The notes below the pieces were generated by a model, which worked only from the letters and a program-made list of their open reading frames with translations, did not search any database and had not been told where the DNA came from. This document shows positions 7,688 through 16,163 of a stretch of DNA of 64,000 nt, in pieces (position 1 is the stretch's first letter; each line of letters starts with the position of its first letter). The stretch comes from JAAYBF01 sp963715445 (GTDB lineage: Bacteria; Actinomycetota; Thermoleophilia; Solirubrobacterales; Thermoleophilaceae), in NCBI GenBank assembly GCA_963715445.1, contig OY970240.1, positions 248,001-312,000 of the forward strand, given 5' to 3'. A program made the translations under genes and the position numbers.

Positions 7688-9256
7688 TCAGTTCAGGCAG
7701 ATGCTTCCGTAGTCCATGCCGAGGACCGGGTGGAAGCGCGAGCAGTCCGTCGTGTTCACGCGCTCGGAGGTGAGCACCCCCACGGTGGAGACGCCGTAGG
7801 GGGCGATGTACGCCCGGCCGACGACCTCCCGGTCGACGTCGGCCCACTCCCGCACGTCCTCCACCGGAGCCTCGTCCTGGGCGAGCAGGCTGGAGCGCAC
7901 GCGCAGGACCGTGTCCCCCAGCGAGCCCAGGTAGAGCGCGGGATGCGGGATCGCGGGCGCGCGGGTCACGAAGCGGATCTGGGCCCGACGAGCCCTGCCG
8001 CGCGGCAGGAGGCGAACCGAGAGCCCGATCTTCTCCAGCGTGCGCTTGAGATAGCGGTTGAGCGCCCGCTCCCGGCGCCCGCCCGACGGCGATAAGCGCA
8101 CCACCGCCCCGGTCGCGTCGGCACGCTCCACGAGGCGGCTCGCCTCGACGAGGTCCGCGTCGCCGAGACGCTCGCCGAAGGGACAGGGATCGAGCCTGCG
8201 GTACCCGGGGACCGTCGGCGGGAGCACGTTGCAGCTCGGCCTCATGAACCCGTCGTAGATTCGCGTCAGCAGGGAGACGTCGAGCGAGTAGCTGACCGCG
8301 CGCCGAACCGCCTCGTCGTCGAAGGGCGGCCTGCGGAGGTCCATCGCCAGGTACAGCGCGGCCTGCGTCGGGTGCTCCTCGTAGCGGTCCTCGTACTTCG
8401 AGCGGGCATCGGGCAGCAGCCTCACCGGCGGCTCGCCCTCGAAGACGTCGACCCGGCCGTCGAGCGCGGCGCGCACGCGCTGACGGCGGTCCGGGATCGT
8501 CCGCGATGCGATCTCCTCCACATGACCGGCAGGCACGGCGGGCAGCCGCCAGCGCGCATTGCGGACGAGCACCACGTCCCCGCTCTCCGCGACCCGGGCC
8601 ACGCGGTAGGGCCCGATGCCCGGCGGCGGGCGCGAGGACAGATCGCGGACCGGGGTCCGCGCCGGCACCGGCGCCGTCCAGGTCGAGGCCAGCGCGTAGG
8701 AGAAGAGGCGGTCCGGCCGCCGCAGGCGCATCCGCACCTCGCCGGTCCGATCGTCGGAGCTGATTCCCCTGATGTCCCGCGAGGGCGAATCCGAGCGCGC
8801 GTGCTCGCGCGCGCCCACCACGTCCCCGTAGAGCGCCAGGGCCCTCGGGTTGAGCCGCACCGCGCGCGAGACGGCGCGCTCGAAGTCGCTCGCCCTCAAG
8901 CGCGCGCCATCGGAGTAGCGCAGCCCCTCGCGGAAGGTGAAGGAGTAGACCCGGCCGCCCTTGGAGACCTCCGGCATCTCCTCGCTCAGCGCAGGGGCCA
9001 GGCGCGACCCCTCGATGCCCTCCACGTGCTTGTACGTGAGCACCGGCGTGTAGGCGAGCCACACCATCCGCCGGGCGCTCGGCGAGGAGGCGAGCGCGGG
9101 GTCCATCGACTCGGGCGGCGAGGGCAGCGCCACCACCAGCGAGCCCCCCTGACGCGGGTCCTCGCGAGAGATCTCGTCGTCCCCGCTGCAGCCGGCGCCC
9201 GCGAGCGCTCCGACGGCGAGGGCCGCGAGGAGCGCCGAGAGCTTGCGCAGCCTCAT
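7688..9256 (-). CDS. Second OppA-like peptide-binding lipoprotein
   Basis: A 522-residue paralogue of the OppA at 5890-7533. The start MRLRKLSALLAALAV continues into a lipobox ending GAGC, followed by the family 5 pattern (DPALASSPSARRMVWLAYTP; GRVYSFTFREGLRYSDG). It is more Arg-rich than its neighbour. ATG at 9256 overlaps the stop codon of the sigma-factor gene as ATGA, so it is co-translated with sigma and anti-sigma genes rather than with the transporter, from which it is separated by 154 bp. Its ligand is unknown; it could share the Opp permease or act in sensing. Confidence 0.9.
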   Translation of the reverse strand: MRLRKLSALLAALAVGALAGAGCSGDDEISREDPRQGGSLVVALPSPPESMDPALASSPSARRMVWLAYTPVLTYKHVEGIEGSRLAPALSEEMPEVSKGGRVYSFTFREGLRYSDGARLRASDFERAVSRAVRLNPRALALYGDVVGAREHARSDSPSRDIRGISSDDRTGEVRMRLRRPDRLFSYALASTWTAPVPARTPVRDLSSRPPPGIGPYRVARVAESGDVVLVRNARWRLPAVPAGHVEEIASRTIPDRRQRVRAALDGRVDVFEGEPPVRLLPDARSKYEDRYEEHPTQAALYLAMDLRRPPFDDEAVRRAVSYSLDVSLLTRIYDGFMRPSCNVLPPTVPGYRRLDPCPFGERLGDADLVEASRLVERADATGAVVRLSPSGGRRERALNRYLKRTLEKIGLSVRLLPRGRARRAQIRFVTRAPAIPHPALYLGSLGDTVLRVRSSLLAQDEAPVEDVREWADVDREVVGRAYIAPYGVSTVGVLTSERVNTTDCSRFHPVLGMDYGSICLN

Positions 9257-10011
9257 GTCAGCTCGTCGCGCATGGCCGCGAGGGACCTGCGGATCAGGCG
9301 CGAGACGTGCATCTGGGAGAGCCCGACGCGCTCGGCGATCTGCGTCTGGGGCAGGCCCTCCTCGAAGCGCATCCGCAGGATCTCGCGCTCGCGGTCGGGC
9401 AGGTGTCCCAGCGCGGGCGCGAGCGACGCGCGATCCTCGCTGCGGTCGAACCCCTCGTCCTCGGTCCCGATCACGTCGAGCGGCTCGCTCTCGTCGTCGG
9501 AGCCCGGCCGCGCGTCGAGCGAGAGCGCGGTGTAGGCCGAGCCGGCCTCGAGCGCCTCGAGCACCTCCTCGCTCGAGGTTCCCAGGGACTCCGCCACCTC
9601 GGCGATGCTCGGCGGGCGGCCCAGCGAGGCCGTCAGGTCGTCCATCGCGCCGGACATCTTGGCGTTCAGCTCCTGCAGAGCGCGCGGAACCCGTATCGCC
9701 CAGCCCTTGTCGCGGAAGTGGCGCTTGATCTCCCCCACCACGTTCGGCGTCGCGTAGGTGGCCAGCGAGACCTCGCGCTCGATGTCGAAGCGGTCGATCG
9801 CCTTGATCAGCCCGATCGCCCCGACCTGCTCGATGTCCTCGAGCGGCTCGCCGCGGCCCGCGTACCGCCGCGCCAGCGAGCGCACGAGCGGCATGTGGCG
9901 GGCGATCAGCTGCTCACGAGCGGCCGTGTCGCCGTGCTCGTGATAGCGCCGCAGGAGGCTCCTGTCCTCCGCGCGCCGCGCCTCCCTCTCAGCATCCCTC
10001 GCCGCGCTCAC
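9253..10011 (-). CDS. RNA polymerase sigma factor, SigB/SigF group
   Basis: 252 residues, the usual size of group 3 sigma factors. Region 2 is seen in LVRSLARRYAGRGEPLEDIEQVGAIGLIKAIDRFD and the -10 recognition helix in FATYATP-like LATYATPNVVGEIKRHFRDK; region 3 follows (IRVPRALQELN); region 4 has the helix-turn-helix LPQTQIAERVGLSQMHVSRLI. GTG 10011 overlaps the upstream RsbW-like gene (GTGA). The Opp-like lipoprotein downstream also overlaps by 4 bp. The coupled partner suggests partner-switching control. The exact stimulus (stress, stationary phase) cannot be told. Confidence 0.93.
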   Translation of the reverse strand: MSAARDAEREARRAEDRSLLRRYHEHGDTAAREQLIARHMPLVRSLARRYAGRGEPLEDIEQVGAIGLIKAIDRFDIEREVSLATYATPNVVGEIKRHFRDKGWAIRVPRALQELNAKMSGAMDDLTASLGRPPSIAEVAESLGTSSEEVLEALEAGSAYTALSLDARPGSDDESEPLDVIGTEDEGFDRSEDRASLAPALGHLPDREREILRMRFEEGLPQTQIAERVGLSQMHVSRLIRRSLAAMRDELT

Positions 10012-10421
10012 CGCGGCGGGGCTCCAAGCAGCTTCTCGAGCCTCACGACGATCTGCCCGTCGTCCGCCGGCTCGACGCCGAAGGAGTCGACCACGGTCGA
10101 GAGGATGCGGTTCAGGGTCAGCGTCCCGGGCGCCGCCTCGGGCTCCTGGAGCGCCTCGGCCAGCCGGCCCTCGGGCAGCGGCCCCACCCTCGTCCTGATG
10201 CCCTCCGGCGAGATCTCGAACGAGACGCCGACGCGCCCTTCGCTGCCCGCCTCGGCGAGCAGCCGCTCGATCGCCAGCTGAAGGTCGTCCATCTCCTCGA
10301 AGCCGAAGGACGCCTGCTCGGCGATGCCGGCCACGACCAGTCGGAAGACCCCCCGCAGCGAGGGGTCGAGCGGCGCCTCCACTTCGATCCGGTCATTCCC
10401 GGCCCTGGGCTCACTCGCCAT
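10008..10421 (-). CDS. RsbW-like (GHKL) anti-sigma candidate
   Basis: A 137-residue cytoplasmic protein immediately upstream of, and overlapping, the SigB/SigF-type sigma gene. Length, position and the pattern VFRLVVAGIAEQASFGFEEMDDLQLAIERLLAEAG match the RsbW/SpoIIAB-like ATPase fold. The helix that normally carries the ATP-binding N-box Asn (EA-x2-NA) reads AIERLLAEAG and lacks the Asn, and no clear G1 box is seen, so kinase activity is doubtful. It may bind sigma without phosphorylating an antagonist. ATG 10421 overlaps the mnmA end by 11 bp and has the strong site GGGAGGAGG. Confidence 0.7.
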   Translation of the reverse strand: MASEPRAGNDRIEVEAPLDPSLRGVFRLVVAGIAEQASFGFEEMDDLQLAIERLLAEAGSEGRVGVSFEISPEGIRTRVGPLPEGRLAEALQEPEAAPGTLTLNRILSTVVDSFGVEPADDGQIVVRLEKLLGAPPR

Positions 10422-11916
10422 CGAACGCCTCCTCCCGCTGCTCCGCTAGCAGCGCCCAGCCGGCCACGCGATCGCCGCTGAGCAGGCAGGCCATCTGGCC
10501 CGGCGCCGGCGCCACGACCGACCGGTCGAGAGCCAGGCGGAAGCCGCCGTGATCTCCGCTTGGCAGGTCCACCTCGATCTCGCAGGGCACGGCCGGCGAG
10601 TGGTAGCGCAGCCGAACCGAGTCGATCGACCGCGAGGGCCGGTGAAGGCGTCCGGGGCCGAGCTCGACGCTCGCGGTGCCGAGCTCCTCCCGCGGCCCCA
10701 CGACCACGCGATTGGTGCGGGCGTCCTTCGCCAGCACGTAGAGGGGCTGAGGCGCGGAGAGGCCGAGGCCGCGCCGCTGGCCGACCGTGAAGTCGTGGTG
10801 GCCACGGTGGCGCCCGAGCACGCGGCCCTGGCGATCCACGATGTCCCCGCCGCGCTCGGCGGAGCGGAACCGCTCGCCGCCGTGGCGGCGCATGAAGGAG
10901 CGCGACTCGGTGCCGGCGAGGAAGCAGAGGTCCTGGCTCTCGGGCTTGTCCGCCACAGGCAGCCCGGCGCGCCGGGCGAGCTCGCGGACCTGCGGCTTCG
11001 CGAGCTTCCCGAGCGGGAAGCGCAGACGCGCGAGCTCGTCGGGGCGCAGGCGCGCGAGCACGTAGCTCTGGTCCTTGAGGGGATCCGCACCGACCTTCAC
11101 CAGCGGGCTCTCGCCGTCGTCCTGGACCTGCGCGTAGTGGCCCGTCGCGAGCCGCTCGGCGCCAAGCCTCTCGGCCAGCTCGAGCATCGCCTCGAAGCGC
11201 ACCAGGCCATTGCAGCGCACGCAGGGGTTCGGCGTCGAGCCTCCGGCGTAGCCGCCCAGGAAGTCCTCGACGACCTCTGCGCGGAAGCGGTCCCTGAGGT
11301 CGAGCGTGAAGTGCGGGATGCCCATCTGGTGGGCCAGGGCGCGGGCCGCCGTGACCGCCTGCGGGGAGCAGCAGCTCGCCTCCCCGTCACCGGCCGGATC
11401 GGACCAGAGCTCGAGCGTGACCGCCAGGACGTCCTCGCCCGCATCGATCGCGAGCTGCGCGGCGGCGGCGCTGTCGACCCCTCCGCTCATCGCCACGAGG
11501 GTGCGTCCCCTCGCCGGCGCCAGGCGCACGGCTCCTTCGCGCGCGGCCACTCCGAGAGCGCGGTGGAGTGCATCCGCCGCCAGCTGGGCGGCATGGCCGT
11601 GGGAAGGCGCAAGGCCTCCCAGCTCCTCGGCGACGGCCGCCGGCGTGACACTCGCCGCGTGCAGGGCCGGCGCGTCCTCCACCAGCTCGACCACCGCGCT
11701 GGCCGCCGCGCGTGCCGCGGCGCATCCGGCAGCTTCGAAGCCCGCCTCGGCCACGCGGTCTCCCTCGAGGCGGACCGAGATGCGCACGAGGTCGCCGCAG
11801 GCGGCGCCACCGGCCGCGCCGGTGTGAGGAGACCCGGACAGCCGTCCCTCACCGCGAGGGTGGGAGAGGTGCTGCTCGAGCTGCGACGGCTCGGATGACG
11901 AGAGGCCAGCCCGCAT
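10411..11916 (-). CDS. mnmA: NifU/IscU-like domain fused to tRNA 2-thiouridylase MnmA
   Basis: 501 residues, about 130 longer than ordinary MnmA. Residues ~30-125 resemble an Fe-S scaffold (NifU/IscU): Cys40 in ACGD and Cys65 in GFEAAGCAAA match the first two cluster ligands, but the third position (GHAAQLAADAL, ~109) has Ala instead of Cys. Residues ~138-501 are MnmA: PP-loop AMSGGVDSA, NPCVRCN with Cys232 and Cys235, DLCFL with Cys331, and ACTGHY-like ATGHYAQV. The enzyme thiolates U34 of Lys, Glu and Gln tRNAs. The fused scaffold may supply or carry a cluster or sulfur. ATG 11916 follows TAGAGT by 6 nt, so it is probably leaderless. Confidence 0.88.
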   Translation of the reverse strand: MRAGLSSSEPSQLEQHLSHPRGEGRLSGSPHTGAAGGAACGDLVRISVRLEGDRVAEAGFEAAGCAAARAAASAVVELVEDAPALHAASVTPAAVAEELGGLAPSHGHAAQLAADALHRALGVAAREGAVRLAPARGRTLVAMSGGVDSAAAAQLAIDAGEDVLAVTLELWSDPAGDGEASCCSPQAVTAARALAHQMGIPHFTLDLRDRFRAEVVEDFLGGYAGGSTPNPCVRCNGLVRFEAMLELAERLGAERLATGHYAQVQDDGESPLVKVGADPLKDQSYVLARLRPDELARLRFPLGKLAKPQVRELARRAGLPVADKPESQDLCFLAGTESRSFMRRHGGERFRSAERGGDIVDRQGRVLGRHRGHHDFTVGQRRGLGLSAPQPLYVLAKDARTNRVVVGPREELGTASVELGPGRLHRPSRSIDSVRLRYHSPAVPCEIEVDLPSGDHGGFRLALDRSVVAPAPGQMACLLSGDRVAGWALLAEQREEAFDGE

Positions 11917-12134
11917 ACGTTCACTCTACGAGATGGATAGCCCCAACTTGCCGCTGCCGGCGTCCGGGTTGGGCCTGCTGTAGCAAGCGTGGGTGTCCTC
12001 CGAGCCGTGACTGGCAGCGAACGTGCCCGTCACGGTCCGAGTCGAACTCCCAATCCGGTGGTGTTGGCTCAACATGTGGGCCGGCTGGCGCACAAGCTCG
12101 GGCTGCTGCTCACGCTAGCAGCTGAGCGGCATTC

Positions 12135-13901
12135 TCACGCCGGATTTGCGCCGGCTCCCGGCTCCGTCCGCAGGCCCAGCTCGCGCAGCTGCCGCGCGTC
12201 CACCGGCGCCGGCGCCCCCGTGAGCGGATCCGACCCGCTGGCCGTCTTGGGAAAGGCGATCACGTCCCTGATCGAGTCGCGGCCGGCCAGCAGGGCGAGG
12301 ATGCGATCTATCCCGAAGGCGATGCCGCCGTGCGGAGGCGCGCCGTAGGAGAGCGCGTCCAGCAGGAAGCCGAAGCGCTCGCGCGCCTCCTCCTCGCCGA
12401 GCCCGATCGCTTCGAACACCCGCGCCTGGAGCTCCGGGGTGCTGATGCGGATCGAGCCGCCGCCGATCTCGGCGCCGTTCCAGACCAGGTCGTAGGCGCG
12501 GCTGCGCCAGGTTCCCGGATCGGCGTCGAGATCGCCGCTGGGGGCGGTGAAGGGATGATGCAGGGCGTCCCAGCGCTGCTCGTCGGCATTCCAGCCGAAC
12601 ATCGGGAAGTCGACGACCCACACCAAGTCGTGCCGATCCTCGGGGACGCCGACCTCGAGCCGCAGCTCTCCGAGCACGCGTGCCGCCATCGCCGGATCGT
12701 CGGCCACCGCCAGGATCGCGTCGCCCTCGCCGGCCCCGGTCGCCGCGATCAGGCCGGCGACCTCCTCGTCGGAGAGAAACTTCGCCACCGGAGAGCGCCA
12801 GCCACCGTCCTCCACCACTCCCCAGACCAGGCCCTTGGCGCCGAGCGCCTGCGCCCGCTCGGTCAGCTCGTCGAACCGCCGCCGCGGGAACTCGCCGGAC
12901 GCGGCAAAGCCGCGGATCGCCCCTCCCGAGGCCAGCGCACCGCTGAAGACCTTGAACTCCGACTTCGCGAACAGATCCCCGAGGTCAGCGATCTCGATCG
13001 GGATGCGGCGGTCCGGGCGGTCGCTCCCGTAGCGCAGCATCGCCTCGTCGTAGGGAAGCCGCTCGATCGGGGTCGGCACCTCGATCCCGCCGAGCGCCAG
13101 CAGCTCCGGGATCAGCGTGTCCACGGTGGCGATCACGTCGTCCTCCTCGACGAACGACATCTCCACGTCGAGCTGGGTGAACTCCGGCTGCCGGTCGGCG
13201 CGCGTGTCCTCGTCGCGGAAGCAGCGAGCCACCTGGTAGTAGCGCTCGAAGCCCGAGACCATCAGGAGCTGCTTGAAGAGCTGGGGCGATTGCGGCAGCG
13301 CGAAGAACGAGCCGGGCTGGTTGCGGCTCGGCACCAGGTGGTCGCGAGCGCCCTCCGGCGTGGAGCGCGTCAGGATCGGGGTCTCGATCTCGAGGAACCC
13401 GCGCTCCTCGAGGTGGCGCCGGATCGCGGAGACCACCTGATGGCGCAGCCGCATCGCCTCCGCCATCGCCTGGCGGCGCAGGTCGATGTAGCGGTAGCGC
13501 AACCGCAGCTCCTCGCCCACGGGCTCGTCCTCGTCGACCTGGAACGGCGGCGTCTGCGCATCGGCGAGCAGCTCGAACGAGGTCACCTGGAGCTCCACCT
13601 CGCCGGTGGGAAGGTCCGGATTGACCGTGCCCTCCCCGCGCTGGACGAGCGTGCCGACGACGGTCACGACGTTCTCGGAGCGCAGGCGGTGCGCCGCCTC
13701 GTGCGCCTGCGGAGCGGTGTCTGGGTGGAACACCAGCTGCAGCAGCCCCTCGCGATCGCGCAGGTCGATGAAGATCAGCCCGCCGTGATCGCGCCGGCGG
13801 TGCACCCAGCCGGCGACCCGCAGCTCCGAGCCCACCTCGGCCTGACCGACCAGCCCGCACCAGGCGCTGCGATAGCGGTTGTCGAAGGTGTCCGCGCTCA
13901 C
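12135..13901 (-). CDS. aspS: Aspartyl-tRNA synthetase
   Basis: 588 residues, the bacterial length. N-terminal OB-fold anticodon-binding domain (VAGWVHRRRDHGGLIFIDLRDREG), then the class II core with motif 2 (FRDEDTRADRQPEFTQLD), the bacterial GAD insertion (residues ~290-400) and motif 3 (GIAFGIDRILALLAG). GTG 13901 overlaps the hisS stop as GTGA, giving the family start. No asnS or gatCAB is in the window, so whether it also charges tRNA-Asn cannot be decided. It is the last gene of a five-gene run from ftcD. The 218 bp between it and mnmA hold the mnmA promoter and no other clear feature. Confidence 0.97.
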   Translation of the reverse strand: MSADTFDNRYRSAWCGLVGQAEVGSELRVAGWVHRRRDHGGLIFIDLRDREGLLQLVFHPDTAPQAHEAAHRLRSENVVTVVGTLVQRGEGTVNPDLPTGEVELQVTSFELLADAQTPPFQVDEDEPVGEELRLRYRYIDLRRQAMAEAMRLRHQVVSAIRRHLEERGFLEIETPILTRSTPEGARDHLVPSRNQPGSFFALPQSPQLFKQLLMVSGFERYYQVARCFRDEDTRADRQPEFTQLDVEMSFVEEDDVIATVDTLIPELLALGGIEVPTPIERLPYDEAMLRYGSDRPDRRIPIEIADLGDLFAKSEFKVFSGALASGGAIRGFAASGEFPRRRFDELTERAQALGAKGLVWGVVEDGGWRSPVAKFLSDEEVAGLIAATGAGEGDAILAVADDPAMAARVLGELRLEVGVPEDRHDLVWVVDFPMFGWNADEQRWDALHHPFTAPSGDLDADPGTWRSRAYDLVWNGAEIGGGSIRISTPELQARVFEAIGLGEEEARERFGFLLDALSYGAPPHGGIAFGIDRILALLAGRDSIRDVIAFPKTASGSDPLTGAPAPVDARQLRELGLRTEPGAGANPA

Positions 13902-15142
13902 GCTTCCAGCCCCACCGCGATGCGTACCGCCTCCTGAACGTTCGTCACCGGTCGCTGCTCCCCCGTTTGCATGTCTTTCCATTCGATTCCCTCTCCGACG
14001 ATCGCCACGGCCTTCGCCTCAAGGCGGTCGGCGTGCTTGAGCTGACCCTTCATCGAGCGGCCGGCCTGCTCCAGCTCGGACCGGATCCCGGCCTCGCGCA
14101 GGGCGGTCACCAGCTCGAACGCCACGCGCCGATCGCCGCCTTCGGCGATCGCGACGAAGACCGGCCTCGGCGGGCCACCCAGGCTGCCCTCGGAGGCGAG
14201 CAGGATCCGCTCGACCCCCGCCGCCCAGCCGACGCCCGGCGTGGGCGGGCCGCCGAGCTGCTCCACGAGCCCGTCGTAGCGACCACCGCCGCCGACGCCG
14301 CTCTGCGCGCCGAGCTTCGAGCTCTCGAACTCGAAGACCGTGCGGGTGTAGTAGTCGAGCCCCCGCACGAGGGTGGGATCCACGTCGTAGGGGACGCCGG
14401 CGCCGTCGAGCAGCGCGCGCACCTCGGAGAAGTGCTCGGCATCGTCGCCGGAGAGGCTGTCGAGCAGCCGCGGGGCGCCCGCCATCACCGCACGTGTGCC
14501 CTCGTGATCGGCATCGAAGGCGCGCAGGGGGTTCGCGTCGATGCGGCCGCGCACGTCCTCGGACAGCGACCCCTCGTGCTCGCGCAGGTAGGCGCGCAGC
14601 TTGTCGAGGTAGGCGGCGCGCGCATCGGTGGAGCCGAGGCTCGCAAGCCGCAGCCGAACCTCGTGCACCCCGGCCGCCTCGAGCAGCTCGGCGAGCAGCA
14701 GGATCGCCTCGGCGTCGAGCGAGGGCTCGTCGGAGCCGAGCGCCTCCACCCCGACCTGGGCGAACTGGCGGTAGCGCCCGGCCTGCGCGCGCTCGTGGCG
14801 GAAGAAGGGGCCCCAGTACCAGAGCTTCACCGGCTGCGGCAGCTTGTGCATGCCGTGCTCGACGTATGCGCGGCACACGCCCGCCGTTCCCTCGGGGCGC
14901 AGGGTCATCGAGCGGCCGCCGCGGTCCTCGAAGGTGAACATCTCCTTGCGGACGATGTCGGTCGACTCCCCCACTCCGCGCGCGAACAGCTCGGTGTCCT
15001 CCATGACGGGGGTCTCGAAGGGGTGGTAGCCGTAGCGGCCGAGCACGGAGCCGGCGCGGCGGTAGAGCTCGCGGCGGCGGTGGCCGTCCTCCGGCAGCAC
15101 GTCGAACGTGCCCCTCGGGGCTTGGAGCTTGCGGGCGCTCAC
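13898..15142 (-). CDS. hisS: Histidyl-tRNA synthetase
   Basis: A 414-residue class II synthetase that charges tRNA-His. Seen are the N-terminal QAPRGTFDVLPED, motif 2 (YWGPFFRHERAQAGRYRQF), the histidine-specific motifs LVRGLDYYTRTVFEF and GGRYDGL, and a C-terminal anticodon-binding domain. GTG 15142 is one base after the stop of the metallo-hydrolase gene. aspS overlaps the 3' end. Confidence 0.97.
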   Translation of the reverse strand: MSARKLQAPRGTFDVLPEDGHRRRELYRRAGSVLGRYGYHPFETPVMEDTELFARGVGESTDIVRKEMFTFEDRGGRSMTLRPEGTAGVCRAYVEHGMHKLPQPVKLWYWGPFFRHERAQAGRYRQFAQVGVEALGSDEPSLDAEAILLLAELLEAAGVHEVRLRLASLGSTDARAAYLDKLRAYLREHEGSLSEDVRGRIDANPLRAFDADHEGTRAVMAGAPRLLDSLSGDDAEHFSEVRALLDGAGVPYDVDPTLVRGLDYYTRTVFEFESSKLGAQSGVGGGGRYDGLVEQLGGPPTPGVGWAAGVERILLASEGSLGGPPRPVFVAIAEGGDRRVAFELVTALREAGIRSELEQAGRSMKGQLKHADRLEAKAVAIVGEGIEWKDMQTGEQRPVTNVQEAVRIAVGLEA

Positions 15143-15143
15143 G

Positions 15144-15782
15144 CTAGCCGGCGAACTGGCCGAGGAACGGGTTGGTCGCGCGCTCTGTGCCGATGGTCGT
15201 GATGCCCATGTGGCCGGGATGGACGACCGTCTCGTCCGGCAGCGCCGCGGCCAGCATGCGCAGGCTCTCCATCAGCACCTGAGGGTCGCCGCCCGGGAGG
15301 TCGGTGCGCCCCACCGAGCCCTGGAACAGGACGTCGCCGGAGAAGATCGCCGCCTCGTCCGGGATCGAGAAGGTGACGTGCCCGGGGCTGTGCCCGGGGG
15401 TGAACAGGACGTCGATCTCGAAGCCCGCCAGCTCGAGCCGCTCGCCGCCGCTGACGGTGTGCTCGGCGTCCCAGCTCTCGTAGGGCCCGAACTCCGACCA
15501 CGGCACGTAGCTGTTGATGTCGGCGAGCACGCCCTTCTCGAGCTCCGGGACCCATACCTCGGCGCCGGTGGCCTTGGCGATCGGGGCCACGGCGCCGACG
15601 TGGTCGAAGTGCGTGTGGGTGAGCAGGATCCCGTCCAGCTCCACGCCGAGCTCCTCGATCGCCGCGAGCAGCCTCTCCGCCTCTTCTCCGGGATCCACGA
15701 TCAGAGCGCGATCGGAGCCGTCGCGCCGGAAGAGGAAGCAGTTCTCCTGGATCGGCCCGACGGTGAGCATGCGCACGTCCAC
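15144..15782 (-). CDS. Metallo-beta-lactamase-fold hydrolase (glyoxalase II-like)
   Basis: 212 residues with the zinc-binding motif THTHFDH (~78-84), a second-site Asp (FSGDVLF) and HPGHM near the C-terminus, as in the YcbL/GloB-like group that hydrolyses thioesters. No separate substrate-binding helical domain of classic GloB is present, so it is the short form. GTG 15782 is the first in-frame start; ATG at 15770 (MLTVGPIQENCF) is an alternative and would fit most homologues. It lies between a small membrane protein and hisS, a frequent neighbour in actinobacteria. Confidence 0.88.
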   Translation of the reverse strand: MDVRMLTVGPIQENCFLFRRDGSDRALIVDPGEEAERLLAAIEELGVELDGILLTHTHFDHVGAVAPIAKATGAEVWVPELEKGVLADINSYVPWSEFGPYESWDAEHTVSGGERLELAGFEIDVLFTPGHSPGHVTFSIPDEAAIFSGDVLFQGSVGRTDLPGGDPQVLMESLRMLAAALPDETVVHPGHMGITTIGTERATNPFLGQFAG

Positions 15783-15791
15783 GCGCTGAGC

Positions 15792-16163
15792 CTACTTCCG
15801 GTCGGGCCGCTTGGCGGGCGCCGGCCGCTTGCTTCTGTTGCGGAAGCGGTAGATCGCCGAATCGGTCGCGTACCCGAGCGGGATGTAGAGCACGAACATG
15901 ACGGCCCCCAGCGCCAGCCCGGCGGCCACCGGCCTTCCGAAAGCGAGGATCACGACCACCGCGAACACGAGCGCGGCGATTCCCGCGCGGTTCACCGAGC
16001 TGCGCCAGTTGGGCGGCGTGTCGAGCCGCGCGGCACGGCGCTCGCGCGCTATCCGCTTCGCGTCCTCGCGCGTCTGCGGCTTGCCGGTGCGGCCCGCGCG
16101 CTCGATGGTCCCGGCGGGTGTGCCGCGGTGCTTGCGGCTGCGCTTTCTCTTGGTCTGGGCCAT
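15792..16163 (-). CDS. Small two-TM membrane protein, function unknown
   Basis: 123 residues. The first ~50 are very basic (KRKRSRKHRGTP) and cytoplasmic or nucleic-acid-facing; two hydrophobic segments follow (~59-77 and ~79-95), then a basic tail. No family is recognised with certainty. ATG 16163 shares one base with the ftcD stop (TGATG), so it is translationally coupled to ftcD. It precedes the metallo-hydrolase by 9 bp. Confidence 0.7.
   Translation of the reverse strand: MAQTKRKRSRKHRGTPAGTIERAGRTGKPQTREDAKRIARERRAARLDTPPNWRSSVNRAGIAALVFAVVVILAFGRPVAAGLALGAVMFVLYIPLGYATDSAIYRFRNRSKRPAPAKRPDRK

Noticed and set aside
11926..12075. 49-codon minus-strand ORF just before mnmA
   Set aside because: No ribosome site, no recognisable similarity, and its stop overlaps the mnmA -10 hexamer. 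Left as non-coding.
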